From: Chloroflexota bacterium
GTDB taxonomy: Bacteria; Chloroflexota; Dehalococcoidia; SM23-28-2; RBG-16-64-32
Assembly (NCBI GenBank): GCA_022564695.1
Contig: JADFKX010000007.1
Location: 1 to 27,586 of the forward strand
Length of the DNA: 27,586 nucleotides
Reading direction: 5' to 3'
Below, piece after piece: positions 10,001 through 16,895 of this stretch. The position numbers were made by a program, and so were the translations under genes. Positions within the stretch are counted from its first letter, which is position 1. Every line of letters starts with the position of its first letter. The notes beneath the pieces were generated by a model, which searched no databases, had not been told where the DNA came from, and saw only the letters and a list, made by a program, of their open reading frames with translations.

Positions 10001-10298
10001 CCGTCTTCCCATCGATGTGATAAAGATCGATCAGTCATTCGTCCAGGATATGACCACGGACCCAAATGACGCCGCGATCGCCAGGTCGATCATCGTCATG
10101 GCTCACAACCTCAAGCTGAAGGTTATCGCTGAGGGTGTGGAGACAGAAGAGCAGCTCGCATTCCTCAAGAAGCGGCGCTGTGATGAGATGCAGGGGTATC
10201 TGTTCAGCAAGCCGGCGCCGGCCGAGGCGTTCGAGGAGATGCTGAAGCAAAGTGGCCGCACGCCACGAGCCCGCAGGCCTGTCGAGGCTAGCCGCTAG
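7014..10298 (+). CDS. Membrane-bound HAMP-PASx3-GGDEF-EAL cyclic-di-GMP enzyme
   Basis: Predicted to make and/or degrade cyclic di-GMP. Order in 1094 residues: membrane helix (about 11-31), extracytoplasmic helical sensor (35-188), second helix (191-214), HAMP (215-268), three PAS domains (about 280-390, 398-515, 523-648), GGDEF (about 652-815) and EAL (about 825-1078). GGDEF is intact (734-738) and preceded by an RxxD inhibitory site (Arg725, Asp728) at the proper five-residue distance. EAL is intact (862-864) with NLSARQF, LEITEG, DDFGTGHSS, KIDQSF and AEGVE, so both activities are plausible. The start is probably TTG at 7014, with GAGG nine bases upstream; the next in-frame alternative is GTG at 7035. 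An in-frame TAG separates it from the ancestral ATG at 6969. The part encoding the first PAS is visibly AT-richer than its flanks. Confidence 0.93.
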   Translation: MLNTISSVRGRIIIGFSFLVLILVAVAAGSAWQVREHRSDTAAMEEHADTAFVLQNALVNAEAAASGLQRYVMIGGETAVAGDEELLPEIRSDMAEVVEGLAQAIADTEARGDREQAARLYQISAEAASLVTGVEVIISLQQSGDAQAAAAGLEVAVLPFREFESKFEEAAEVELQAVSALRSRADRAGDLALWLLIISGAAGAALGLATSVFVARSIIKPLSALEEAAVAVSQGDLEARAQTTGPRELARLGSALNQMTESLLDASKRRELEESLKESEERFRTLAESGFEGIVISDGGKILEANESFARMFGYESAEVIGLSPLEMTTPESAELIAKNIQSGFERPYEITGVRKDGKAFDMEVVGKGCLYKGHNARITAFRDITARKRAEEALRESETKFRTLAETSAAAIFIDQGTRFMFVNSALEVITGYSREELLAMHLLDVIHPDFRELVKDQGEARLRGEQVSPRYEIKILTKSGEERWVDVTTGLIEFEGKPSVLGTAFDVTERKQAEEALGRLSRQNELLLNSAGEGIYGLDLEGKTTFVNPAAARMIGWEVEELIGKPQHDILHHSKPDGSPYPRESCPIYAALNDGSVHHVDDEVFWRRDGTSFPVEYASTPILDERGELAGAVVTFRDITERKQAEETIKHLAYHDALTNLANRTMFEDRLVVTLAQARRKRRMAAVMFLDLDQFKVVNDTVGHALGDRLLQSVAERLTGLVRDGDTVARVGGDEFTLLLAEVERVEEVAEVAERVLDALRQPWVLNGHEFRITTSIGIAMFPSDGEDADSLLSNADTAMYRAKDQGRDNYKLYTPAMNARIVERLALENSLRHGLERGEFLVYYQPQVDIASGKIVGMEALVRWQHPERGLVFPAEFIPVAEETGLIVPLGEWVLRTACAQNKAWQEAGFPPMRMAVNLSARQFQQRDLIEEVDEVLKETGLEARWLQLEITEGVAMQDVESNIAVLRKLREMGVQIAIDDFGTGHSSLSYLSRLPIDVIKIDQSFVQDMTTDPNDAAIARSIIVMAHNLKLKVIAEGVETEEQLAFLKKRRCDEMQGYLFSKPAPAEAFEEMLKQSGRTPRARRPVEASR

Positions 10299-11811
10299 GC
10301 CGGAAGACGTTCCGTTTGGTCTCCGCGTCACGGCTGACGTGGCCGGAGGCGCCGATAAACTCTTCGCGTGTCATCGCCCACATTAGGTCAGCGTCCGGCG
10401 GCGTGTTGGCGATGAAGCGGGCGCCCGGCTTCTCCCCGTCTCCCAGACGGCCGATGATGATGCCCTGTTCCGGCTGGCCATCGCGGTTGAACTGAACGGT
10501 GTAGCTCTCCACGCTGGCGGGGCCTTCGGCATGCTCCACGGTGGGTGGGCTATCCATCTTCTCCAGCGCCGCTTGATCGATCTGGGGATCGGTCCGTCGC
10601 CAGCTGTCGGTGGGGGGACGGCCGGCGCTGTACACGCCGGCGGCGTGCTTGGTGAAGAACCAGCCGAGGCCGGTGAGCAGCGCCCTGGCTTGGGGATTGT
10701 CGCGCAGGCGGGCTACGGTGGCGGCCACGGAGTGCATCACGTAGTTGTTGCCGGGGCCGCCGGCGTAGGGGAGGCCGCCGGTGACTGTCAGGGGGCGCGG
10801 ATCGTCGATGGCCAGCCCTAGCTCGCCCATCGCGAGCTGGACGGCGGAGGGGAAGCATGAGTAGAGGTCGAAGAAGGCGATATCGTCCACGGTAAGGCCT
10901 GCCATGCTCAGGGCGCGGCCGGTGGCGGCGCGGATGGCGGGTGAGGAGTGCAGGTTTATGCGGTCGCTGACGAACCACTTATCGTTGGCATCGCCGCAGC
11001 CCCAGAGGTAGACCCAGCGGTCCTCCGGGATGCCGAGCTTCCGGGCGGTCTGGGATCCGGTCATGATGACGGCAGCGGCCTGGTCCACCTCCATGATGGC
11101 GTTCATTCGCTTTGGGTAGGGGAAGCAGATCATGCGGTTGTCGGGAGAGACAGTGGCGATCTCCTCGGCGGTGAGGGCGTTGGGGAACCAGGCGTAGGGG
11201 TTCTGGGCGGCGACGGCGGAGAAGCGTTGGCAGAGGGCGCCCAGGCGCTGGCGGTGTTGCTCCATGCTGAGTCCCAGGTGGGCGCGCAGGGCGTTTTCGA
11301 ACAGGGGGTAGACACGTGTGGGCATCGTGGCGCCGTGGCGGGCCTCGACTTCAGTGAAGCCGGTGCGGCTGTCACCCACCATCTCTTTGGGCGCCGCGCG
11401 CTGGTGCCAGGGGAGCTTGGCGCCAGCCCTGCGGGAGCGTCGGGTGGAGGCGAGCACTTCGGCGCCGCAGAGGAGGGCGAGGCGGGTCTCGCCACGTACG
11501 ATGCTCTCCGCCGTGTCGTTATTGAGGCGTTGGGGCGTATCGCCGCCGACGGAGGTGTAGATGCGGTGGGCGGGGCTGGCGCCCAGTCGTTCGGCCACCA
11601 GGCCGGGGGGGTCCAGGTATGGCCAGGCGATGATGTTGACGATCTGGAGGCTATCGATGCTGGCCAGCAGCCCCTGGACGCCGGCGTCGTCCTGGGCAGC
11701 GCGGGCGGCGATCTCCATCATGTCCAGGGGCTCGCGCGCGTCGGCCAGATCGCGGGAGCGGTTGACGTACTGGCCCACGCCAACGATGATCGGTAGGTTG
11801 GCTGAGGACAT
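10288..11811 (-). CDS. Thiolase-like protein (TLP1 type) with altered active site
   Basis: A 507-residue thiolase-fold protein annotated in relatives as acetyl-CoA acetyltransferase. The N-terminal half and the GRALSMAGLTVDDIAFFDLYSCF-type segment (298-320) are recognisable thiolase features. However, the nucleophilic Cys of degradative and biosynthetic thiolases is not present: the aligned region reads GGDTPQRL (89-96). The usual C-terminal CxGGG cysteine is also replaced (GLGWFFTKHAAG, 381-392). The last 80 or so residues (from about 430) form an extra beta-rich domain, as in the mycobacterial thiolase-like protein 1 group. It probably binds acyl-CoA or lipid but may not catalyse thiolysis. 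Its stop overlaps the 3' end of the convergent GGDEF-EAL gene by 11 bases. The ribosome site at the ATG is weak. Confidence 0.8.
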   Translation of the reverse strand: MSSANLPIIVGVGQYVNRSRDLADAREPLDMMEIAARAAQDDAGVQGLLASIDSLQIVNIIAWPYLDPPGLVAERLGASPAHRIYTSVGGDTPQRLNNDTAESIVRGETRLALLCGAEVLASTRRSRRAGAKLPWHQRAAPKEMVGDSRTGFTEVEARHGATMPTRVYPLFENALRAHLGLSMEQHRQRLGALCQRFSAVAAQNPYAWFPNALTAEEIATVSPDNRMICFPYPKRMNAIMEVDQAAAVIMTGSQTARKLGIPEDRWVYLWGCGDANDKWFVSDRINLHSSPAIRAATGRALSMAGLTVDDIAFFDLYSCFPSAVQLAMGELGLAIDDPRPLTVTGGLPYAGGPGNNYVMHSVAATVARLRDNPQARALLTGLGWFFTKHAAGVYSAGRPPTDSWRRTDPQIDQAALEKMDSPPTVEHAEGPASVESYTVQFNRDGQPEQGIIIGRLGDGEKPGARFIANTPPDADLMWAMTREEFIGASGHVSRDAETKRNVFRPSG

Positions 11812-11928
11812 GGCGTGCTTACTCTAACGCAAAGGTGAGTGACGGTCTAGGACTTTGATGCGGGCGTTCCTGAGCAAATTTCTCTAGGCTGGGAACAGAA
11901 CCACCGTCGCATCCGTCTATACCATAGG

Positions 11929-12471
11929 ATGATGATCCTGACACGAATTCCGTTTCTGCCGGCCGCCGCGGCCACGCTGGTGCTGCTTGGGCTTGCTGCC
12001 TGCAACAGCGTCGGTTCCAGCGGGTCCACACCGGCGCCGCAGGGCAGCCCCACTATGCCAGTCAACGCGCCAGCGGAGGTGTTTGAGACGATCGATATGG
12101 GCGATCAGAGTGGCGTCGCCGGTGGCGAGTCGCAGATATTCAAGATTGAGACGCAGACCGAGTGGGACGATTTCTGGTCGCGTCATCAGGGGAATGTGAT
12201 ACCGCCGCCACCAGCGCCGTCTGTTGACTTCTCGAAGGAGATGGTGATCGCGGTGGTGGACCAGCAGCAGACCTCGGGAGGCTTCCAGCTTGAGATCACG
12301 GAGATAGTGCAGGGCTGGGGTTCACTGAGCGTTCTGGTGGACAAAGCAGTGCCCGGCCCGGACTGTATCGTGACGATGGCGTTGACCAGGCCCTTCCACA
12401 TCGTGAAGACGGCCAGGACGACAGTCTCTCTAGACCTTGTGATGACGCAGGAGCCGTATAGCTGCGGCTAG
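11929..12471 (+). CDS. Secreted lipoprotein with PrcB C-terminal-type domain
   Basis: A 180-residue protein starting with a lipoprotein signal peptide: hydrophobic segment 9-24 and lipobox LAAC with Cys25 as the lipid-anchored residue. A Ser/Thr/Pro-rich linker follows (26-50). The remaining domain (about 65-175) has the pattern of PrcB_C proteins: W..F..RH (79-86), VDFSKEMVIAVV (99-110), TSGGFQLEITEI (115-126) and the late RPFHIV motif (154-159). PrcB was described as a partner of the treponemal dentilisin protease; no protease gene is adjacent here, so the role is unknown. Two ATG codons stand in tandem at the start and no clear ribosome site precedes them. Its stop codon directly abuts the stop of the convergent SDR gene. 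Confidence 0.75.
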   Translation: MMILTRIPFLPAAAATLVLLGLAACNSVGSSGSTPAPQGSPTMPVNAPAEVFETIDMGDQSGVAGGESQIFKIETQTEWDDFWSRHQGNVIPPPPAPSVDFSKEMVIAVVDQQQTSGGFQLEITEIVQGWGSLSVLVDKAVPGPDCIVTMALTRPFHIVKTARTTVSLDLVMTQEPYSCG

Positions 12472-13227
12472 CTAGCGGGCGGTCCAGCCGCCGTCCACGA
12501 CGAGGGGCGCGCCGGTCATGAAGGAGGAGTCGTCGCCGGCCAGGAACAGCGCTGCCTTCGCGATCTCCTCGGGCTGGCCCAGGCGACCCATCGGGGTGCC
12601 TTGCAGCGCCCAATCCAGCAGCGGCTGGGCCTGCGTCAGGGGCTGGGTGAGAGCTGTCTCAATCCAGCCGGGGCAGATACAGTTCACGCGCACCTCTGGG
12701 GCGCCGGCCAGGGCGAACTGCTTAGTGAGGCCGAGGACGCCGTGCTTGGCAGCGATGTAGGCGTTGCCGGGGGCGGAGCCGAACACCTCAGGTAAGCCCG
12801 CCACCGTAAAGCCTACGAGCCCGGCCATGGAGGCCATGTTCACAATGACACCGCCTTGTTCTCTCATCGTCTGGAGGCCGTGGAGGCAGCCATAGTACAC
12901 GCCTGAGAGGTTGACGGCGATGACCTGGTCCCAGGTGTAAGCCGCACCGCCGATGCCGGCGTTGTTCACCAGGATGTCCAGCCGGCCCCAGGCGTCCACG
13001 GTGGCGGCGATGGCGGACTTCACATCGTCTTCGCGGGCGGTGTCCGTGGGCAGGAAGCGGGCGCGGCCGCCTGCGTCCTCGATCTCCCGCGCGACGGCCC
13101 GGCCGGACTCTTCGTTCAGCTCGGCGATGAGTACGCTGGCGCCTTCAGCGCCGAACAGCAGCGCGATGGCGCGGCCGATGCCGGCGCCGGCGCCGGTGAT
13201 CAGCGCTGCCTTGCCCTGTAGCTTCAT
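12472..13227 (-). CDS. Short-chain dehydrogenase/reductase (SDR, classical)
   Basis: NAD(P)-dependent oxidoreductase of 251 residues, the classical SDR length. Cofactor motif TGAGAGIG (11-18), NNAG (88-91), catalytic Ser133, Tyr157 and Lys161 (YIAAK) and the PG..T segment (IETALTQ, about 192-198) are all intact, so activity is expected. The substrate is unknown. The C-terminus LVVDGGW is typical of FabG-like members. The ATG at 13227 is preceded by AAGGAGGTGA, a complete anti-16S match, implying high expression. The gene lies tail-to-tail against the PrcB-type lipoprotein with no bases between the two stop codons. Confidence 0.92.
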   Translation of the reverse strand: MKLQGKAALITGAGAGIGRAIALLFGAEGASVLIAELNEESGRAVAREIEDAGGRARFLPTDTAREDDVKSAIAATVDAWGRLDILVNNAGIGGAAYTWDQVIAVNLSGVYYGCLHGLQTMREQGGVIVNMASMAGLVGFTVAGLPEVFGSAPGNAYIAAKHGVLGLTKQFALAGAPEVRVNCICPGWIETALTQPLTQAQPLLDWALQGTPMGRLGQPEEIAKAALFLAGDDSSFMTGAPLVVDGGWTAR

Positions 13228-13290
13228 CGGTCACCTCCTTGGAATCGACGTCAATGGTAGACCACGGTCGCGGGTTAGGTCGAACTGTCT

Positions 13291-13347
13291 GCCTGCCCCT
13301 ACTGAGGCGGGCACGCGCCAGGCAGGCTTGCCCGCAGAGATGGCGGG
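13291..13347. promoter_or_regulatory. Overlapping, mutually exclusive hairpins ahead of the TIM-barrel gene
   Basis: Three perfect pairings share sequence: GCCTGCC (13291-13297) with GGCAGGC (13321-13327); GCGGGCA (13307-13313) with TGCCCGC (13329-13335); and CCCGC (13331-13335) with GCGGG (13343-13347). The second conflicts with both others. This looks like a switchable leader for the gene at 13434, but GC-rich DNA yields such pairings by chance and no U-run is seen. Confidence 0.3.
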
Positions 13348-13433
13348 TGGCCATAATGGGCGGAGAGTTCAAGTCTGCCCTCACCGGAGGCGTGTCAGCC
13401 TTCGGCGGTTGCGGGCGGGCAGGGAGGAAGCAG

Positions 13434-14189
13434 ATGAGCAATCTGGCTGACAAGATCAAAAGCGCGGGGCGGGTGTCGTCGGCTCCGATAGGCTTCGGCG
13501 TTGCGACGGAGCGCCGCGCCTCTCCTACGCTGCTCTGTGTGCTACGGCTGGACAAGAACCAGGTGAAGAGCGTGGGTGACGCCGCAGCCGCCGGCGCGGA
13601 TGCCGTGATCATCACTGGCCTGGCGGCGGGTAAACTGGGGGACGCCCTCAAGAAGCTGGGAGATGTGCCTGTGGGGCTGCTGGCGGAGGATGCGCAGCGG
13701 GCGACGGTAGCGGCAGCGCGCGAGGCGGGGGCGGACTTTGTGATGCTGGACGAGGAGTCGTCGGGGGAGACGGTGCTGGAGGAGAAGGTGGGCCTCGTGC
13801 TGCGCATAGGCGCCGAAACGAGCGATACGGGGCTGAGAGCGCTGGCCGGCCTGCCCCTGGATGCGCTGGAGATAGCGCCGATCGATGAGCCGTTCACCAT
13901 CCGGCGGCTGATGGAGCTGCGCCGCCATTCGTTGCTGGCGCAGACGCCGCTTCTGGTTGAGGTGACACCGGAAATTGAGCCGTCTCGGCTGGAGGCGCTG
14001 CGGGAGGCAGGCGTGGCGGGGGTGATTCTCGATGGGAAGTCAGCCGATAGGCTTTCCGCTCTGCGTGAGGCCGTTCTGTCGCTACCGGCCAGAGGCAGGC
14101 GAGACGAGGCGCGGACGGACGCGCTCCTGCCCTCGCTAATCGCTTCACAGGCGGAGGAAGAGGAAGTGCCGGGGCCTGATTTCGAGTAG
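13434..14189 (+). CDS. Conserved-looking TIM-barrel-type protein of unknown function
   Basis: A 251-residue cytosolic protein that I do not recognise as a named family. It shows alternating strand-helix units with motifs ending in small residues (GADAVIITGL, PVGLLAED, GADFVMLDEE, TPLLVEVTPEI, VAGVILDG), the rhythm of a phosphate-binding or related beta/alpha barrel. The C-terminus is acidic (EEEEVPGPDFE). No catalytic motif stands out. The frame is open back to 13239, but ATG 13434 is chosen because AGGGAGGAAG lies just upstream and the earlier residues are low-quality Arg/Cys-rich sequence. The merR-type regulator follows on the same strand after a gap with its own promoter. Confidence 0.7.
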   Translation: MSNLADKIKSAGRVSSAPIGFGVATERRASPTLLCVLRLDKNQVKSVGDAAAAGADAVIITGLAAGKLGDALKKLGDVPVGLLAEDAQRATVAAAREAGADFVMLDEESSGETVLEEKVGLVLRIGAETSDTGLRALAGLPLDALEIAPIDEPFTIRRLMELRRHSLLAQTPLLVEVTPEIEPSRLEALREAGVAGVILDGKSADRLSALREAVLSLPARGRRDEARTDALLPSLIASQAEEEEVPGPDFE

Positions 14190-14233
14190 CGGTGGTTACT
14201 GGAATCGATAGACGAAATCGGCCCAACATAACC

Positions 14234-14263
14234 TTGACGTAGAAGTAAAGTCTCGGCTATACT
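14234..14263 (+). promoter_or_regulatory. Promoter and possible self-operator of the MerR-family gene
   Basis: TTGACG (14234-14239), an 18-base spacer and TATACT (14258-14263) lie 46 bases ahead of the GTG start. Within the -35/spacer stretch, CTTGACG and AGTAAAG form an imperfect dyad around four bases (5 of 7 positions). MerR-family proteins typically bind dyads inside a lengthened spacer and twist the DNA, so autoregulation is plausible. Confidence 0.6.
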
Positions 14264-14309
14264 CCGATTCAAGTAACGAACTGCGACAGTTGAAGGAGTT
14301 GCCGGTCCT

Positions 14310-14774
14310 GTGTCACAGTCGACAGAAGCGTATCTCCAGATAGGCGAGGTCGCGGAGCGCACCGGCGTCACACAGAGGACGCTGCGCTTCTATGAGGAGA
14401 AGGGCCTCCTGCGCCAGCCCAGCCGCATGGACGGCGGCTTCCGTCTCTACTCCGAGGACGACGTTACGCGGGTAGCGCACATACGTCGCCTGCAGAACCT
14501 GCTGGGTCTCACGCTGGCTGAGATCAAGGAGATGGTGGAGGCGGAGGAGATGCTGCAGGAGATCAAGGCCCAGTACCGACCTGAGGCTGATGTCTCAGAG
14601 AAGCGGCGACAGCTTCAAGAGGCGATTGGTGTGGTGACGCGTCAGCACGGGATCGTCAGTCAGAAGGCTGAACAGATGAGCGAGATGAAGGAGCAGATGG
14701 AGGAGCGGCTGCGGACGTTCGAGCGCTGGATGACGGAGCTGGAACAGATGGAGCGGAAGGCTCCTGTGGCCTGA
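14310..14774 (+). CDS. MerR-family transcriptional regulator
   Basis: A 154-residue DNA-binding protein: winged helix-turn-helix (about 8-75, with IGEVAERTGVTQRTLRFYEE and GGFRLYSEDD) followed by a long coiled coil (about 78-150) that forms the antiparallel dimer. It contains no cysteine, so it cannot sense metal or redox through thiols as CueR, ZntR or SoxR do. The effector region is short and Glu/Arg-rich. It starts with GTG at 14310, with GAAGGAG eleven bases upstream. The 18-base-spaced promoter and the following strong terminator make it a single-gene transcription unit. Its target may be itself, the TIM-barrel gene upstream, or the convergent CopC-like gene; the sequence alone does not decide. 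Confidence 0.9.
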   Translation: MSQSTEAYLQIGEVAERTGVTQRTLRFYEEKGLLRQPSRMDGGFRLYSEDDVTRVAHIRRLQNLLGLTLAEIKEMVEAEEMLQEIKAQYRPEADVSEKRRQLQEAIGVVTRQHGIVSQKAEQMSEMKEQMEERLRTFERWMTELEQMERKAPVA

Positions 14775-14798
14775 CGGCGCACCTTATTTAACAGAGAG

Positions 14799-14826
14799 AG
14801 GCCCCGGCTCTTAGCCGGGGCCTTTT
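14799..14826 (+). terminator. Intrinsic terminator of the MerR-family gene
   Basis: AGGCCCCGGCT (14799-14809) and AGCCGGGGCCT (14813-14823) form an 11-pair perfect stem around a 3-base loop, followed by a run of four T (14823-14826). It is the clearest rho-independent terminator in the window. On the minus strand the following bases are not T-rich, so it is much weaker for the convergent CopC-like gene. Confidence 0.92.
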
Positions 14827-14845
14827 GCGTATTCGGCCTGGACGG

Positions 14846-15493
14846 TTAGTGCTCTCCGCCTCCGCCTTCGTCTTCGTCGCTCGGCGGCGGCCGGTGTGGC
14901 TCAAAGCCGATGCGTCTCCGCAATAGGTAGCCCAGGGTGAGCAGCACCGCAGCGCCGCCCACGCTGGCCGTAGTGACCAACGCCGTGAGCAGGATGTCCG
15001 GCCCGTCGCCGTCGTCGGCGCCGCCGGCGGCCGTTGTCCCTTCGGCGGGTGGCGTTGCGGGAGGGGGCGTGGTAGTGGCGGCAGGCGATTGCGTGGCAGC
15101 GGCGACGCGTTCGCCAATCTGGAAGCGGAGTTCGCCGGAGCCCTCCTCGCTGCCCGCCGCCGCGGCAACCTGCCACTCAAGCGTATGCTCACCCTCGGGC
15201 GGGTTGTCTGGGGGGGTAGCCTGGACGTCCAGGCAGCGCCCGTTTGGAAGGAAGGCTATCCTCAGGTCCAGGTTGGGGCCGCTGGGCAGCTTGTAGCTGA
15301 TTCGGAAGTCGCCCCTGATGACATGAGAGAAGCAGAGGTGGACCGTCTCCGGTGGCGCGATCAGCCGGGCGCCGTCCGGGGGGTCCGACTCGGTGAGCTC
15401 GATGCGCTCAGTCTGGGCGTAGGCCACTGACGCTAGGGACGCCAGGGCCATCAGGCCCAGTGCAAGCAGGGTGAGGGTGAGGGCACGCTTCAC
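14846..15493 (-). CDS. Membrane-anchored CopC-like domain protein, copper ligands absent
   Basis: A 215-residue exported protein: signal peptide (1-26, AYA before Gln27), CopC/YobA-type immunoglobulin-like domain (about 28-125, with ESDPPDGARL, APPETVHLCFS and the terminal GELRFQIG), a Thr/Pro/Ala-rich linker (about 130-165), one membrane helix (about 168-190) and an acidic/His tail. CopC proteins that bind Cu(II) use the mature N-terminal His and a later DGH histidine. Here the mature end is QTER and the DGH position reads SEEG, so the usual site is missing. Cys54 and Cys87 could form a disulfide. It stands alone, convergent with the MerR-family gene. A role in metal handling is therefore doubtful despite the fold. 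Confidence 0.75.
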   Translation of the reverse strand: MKRALTLTLLALGLMALASLASVAYAQTERIELTESDPPDGARLIAPPETVHLCFSHVIRGDFRISYKLPSGPNLDLRIAFLPNGRCLDVQATPPDNPPEGEHTLEWQVAAAAGSEEGSGELRFQIGERVAAATQSPAATTTPPPATPPAEGTTAAGGADDGDGPDILLTALVTTASVGGAAVLLTLGYLLRRRIGFEPHRPPPSDEDEGGGGEH

Positions 15494-15569
15494 TTCTGAA
15501 CGAGAATACTATCACACGGTGGTGTTTGAGCGTAGCGCGTCGCCGCCGTGTGGCGCCGTCCCGATTTTC

Positions 15570-15599
15570 TTGTTAGGCCAGGAACAGCCCTGATATAAT
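15570..15599 (+). promoter_or_regulatory. Extended -10 promoter for proB
   Basis: TTGTTA (15570-15575), an 18-base spacer and TGATATAAT (15591-15599), a perfect -10 with the TGn extension. Transcription should begin near 15606, leaving a leader of about 25 bases before the proB ATG. Confidence 0.75.
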
Positions 15600-15630
15600 G
15601 CGGACGCATCTTCACGATATCTTCTAATCT

Positions 15631-16788
15631 ATGGCTAAACAGCGCATCAAATCGCAGAGGAAGGCCGAAGAGGAAGGGCTCCGCTACCGGCGCATCGTCG
15701 CCAAGGTGGGCACCAACGTGCTCACCGCCGGCACCGACAGGCTTAACCTGGAGGTTATGTCGGCGCTGGTGGGTCAGGTGGCGCGCCTGCAGAAGCGGGG
15801 CGCCGTCGTACTGATCGTAACCTCCGGCGCTATTACGGCCGGTCGGCATCGCCTAGGCGTCACGCGCGACCGCAAGGGGATGCCGTTCCGCCAGATGCTG
15901 GCCGCGGTGGGACAGGCTGACCTGATGCAGGCCTATCAGGAGCTGTTCGCCCGGCACGATGTTACCGTCGCTCAGACGCTGCTTACGCGCCGCGACTTCG
16001 CTGACCGGCAGGGGTACCTCAACACCCGCAATACCCTGCTTGGCCTTCTGGAGCTGGGGGTTGTGCCTATCATTAACGAGAACGATGTGGTGGCGGTGGA
16101 GGAGATTGAGGGGGCCTCGATCGGCGACAACGATAACCTATCGGCGCTAGTGGCCAACCTTGTGGACGCCGATCTGCTGGTCTTGCTGACCGATCAGGCC
16201 GGCCTTCACACCGCCGACCCCCGCCGCGACGCCAGCGCAAGCCTTATTTCACGCGTGGAGCGCATCGACGCCGAGATTGAGCGGCTGGCCGGCGATACGC
16301 GGGGCAGGGGCGTCGGTGGCATGGTCACAAAGCTGGAGGCAGCGAAGCTGGCGCTGGCAGGGGGCGCCGATGTCGTCATCGCCGACGGCCGCCGGCCGGA
16401 CGTGCTCGTCGGCGTCGCGTGCGGCGAGGAGATAGGCACTCTCTTCTCCACCAGCGTTGACCGCATGGAGAGTCGCAAGCGCTGGATGGTGGCGGGGCTA
16501 TCTCTGAAGGGGAGTATCGCCGTGGACGCGGGCGCCAGCAAGGCGCTGCGAGAGCAGCGGCGCAGCCTGCTGCCGGTGGGTGTGCAGGGTGTGGAGGGGG
16601 AGTTCCAGCGCGGTGACGCGGTGGCGATCACGGACGGCAACGGTCACCGTATCGCCTGTGGTATCGTCAACTACAGCGCGGAGGAGGTGCTGCGCATCCG
16701 CGGCCTCCGCTCCGACCGTATCGAGGCGGAGCTAGGCCACCACTACGGCGGCGAGGTGGTGCACCGGGACAACCTGGCGCTGCTGTGA
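15631..16788 (+). CDS. proB: Glutamate 5-kinase with C-terminal PUA domain
   Basis: Phosphorylates L-glutamate with ATP to gamma-glutamyl phosphate, the first step of proline synthesis; normally feedback-inhibited by proline. The amino-acid-kinase domain (about 20-270) shows KVGTNVLT, TSGAITAGR (64-72), INENDVVAVEE (148-158) and GDNDNLSALVA (165-175). Lys234 lies in GVGGMVTKLEAA, where the family usually has G(T/S)GGM. A PUA domain follows (about 290-370). At 385 residues the length is normal. It carries about 18 extra polar residues before RRIVAKVG, and no Shine-Dalgarno site precedes the ATG, yet no other start codon fits. It heads a proB - bS22 - small ORF - proA arrangement. Confidence 0.96.
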   Translation: MAKQRIKSQRKAEEEGLRYRRIVAKVGTNVLTAGTDRLNLEVMSALVGQVARLQKRGAVVLIVTSGAITAGRHRLGVTRDRKGMPFRQMLAAVGQADLMQAYQELFARHDVTVAQTLLTRRDFADRQGYLNTRNTLLGLLELGVVPIINENDVVAVEEIEGASIGDNDNLSALVANLVDADLLVLLTDQAGLHTADPRRDASASLISRVERIDAEIERLAGDTRGRGVGGMVTKLEAAKLALAGGADVVIADGRRPDVLVGVACGEEIGTLFSTSVDRMESRKRWMVAGLSLKGSIAVDAGASKALREQRRSLLPVGVQGVEGEFQRGDAVAITDGNGHRIACGIVNYSAEEVLRIRGLRSDRIEAELGHHYGGEVVHRDNLALL

Positions 16789-16895
16789 CCGCCCTGCGGG
16801 GGCCTCAGGGTGGACACGCCGGTTGTGGCAGCTTACGATGGCGTTGCCCCGCTCAGGTTCGGACCATCGCTTGGGCTGGAGGTGAGCTAACCGAA

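Noticed and set aside
13145..14371. Minus-strand frame of 408 codons covering the TIM-barrel gene and part of the MerR gene
   Set aside because: Ser/Arg/Pro-rich with no fold features; the plus-strand genes have ribosome sites and recognisable structure.
16810..16890. 26-residue frame from GTG 16810 after proB
   Set aside because: No clear ribosome site and no resemblance to anything; likely chance.
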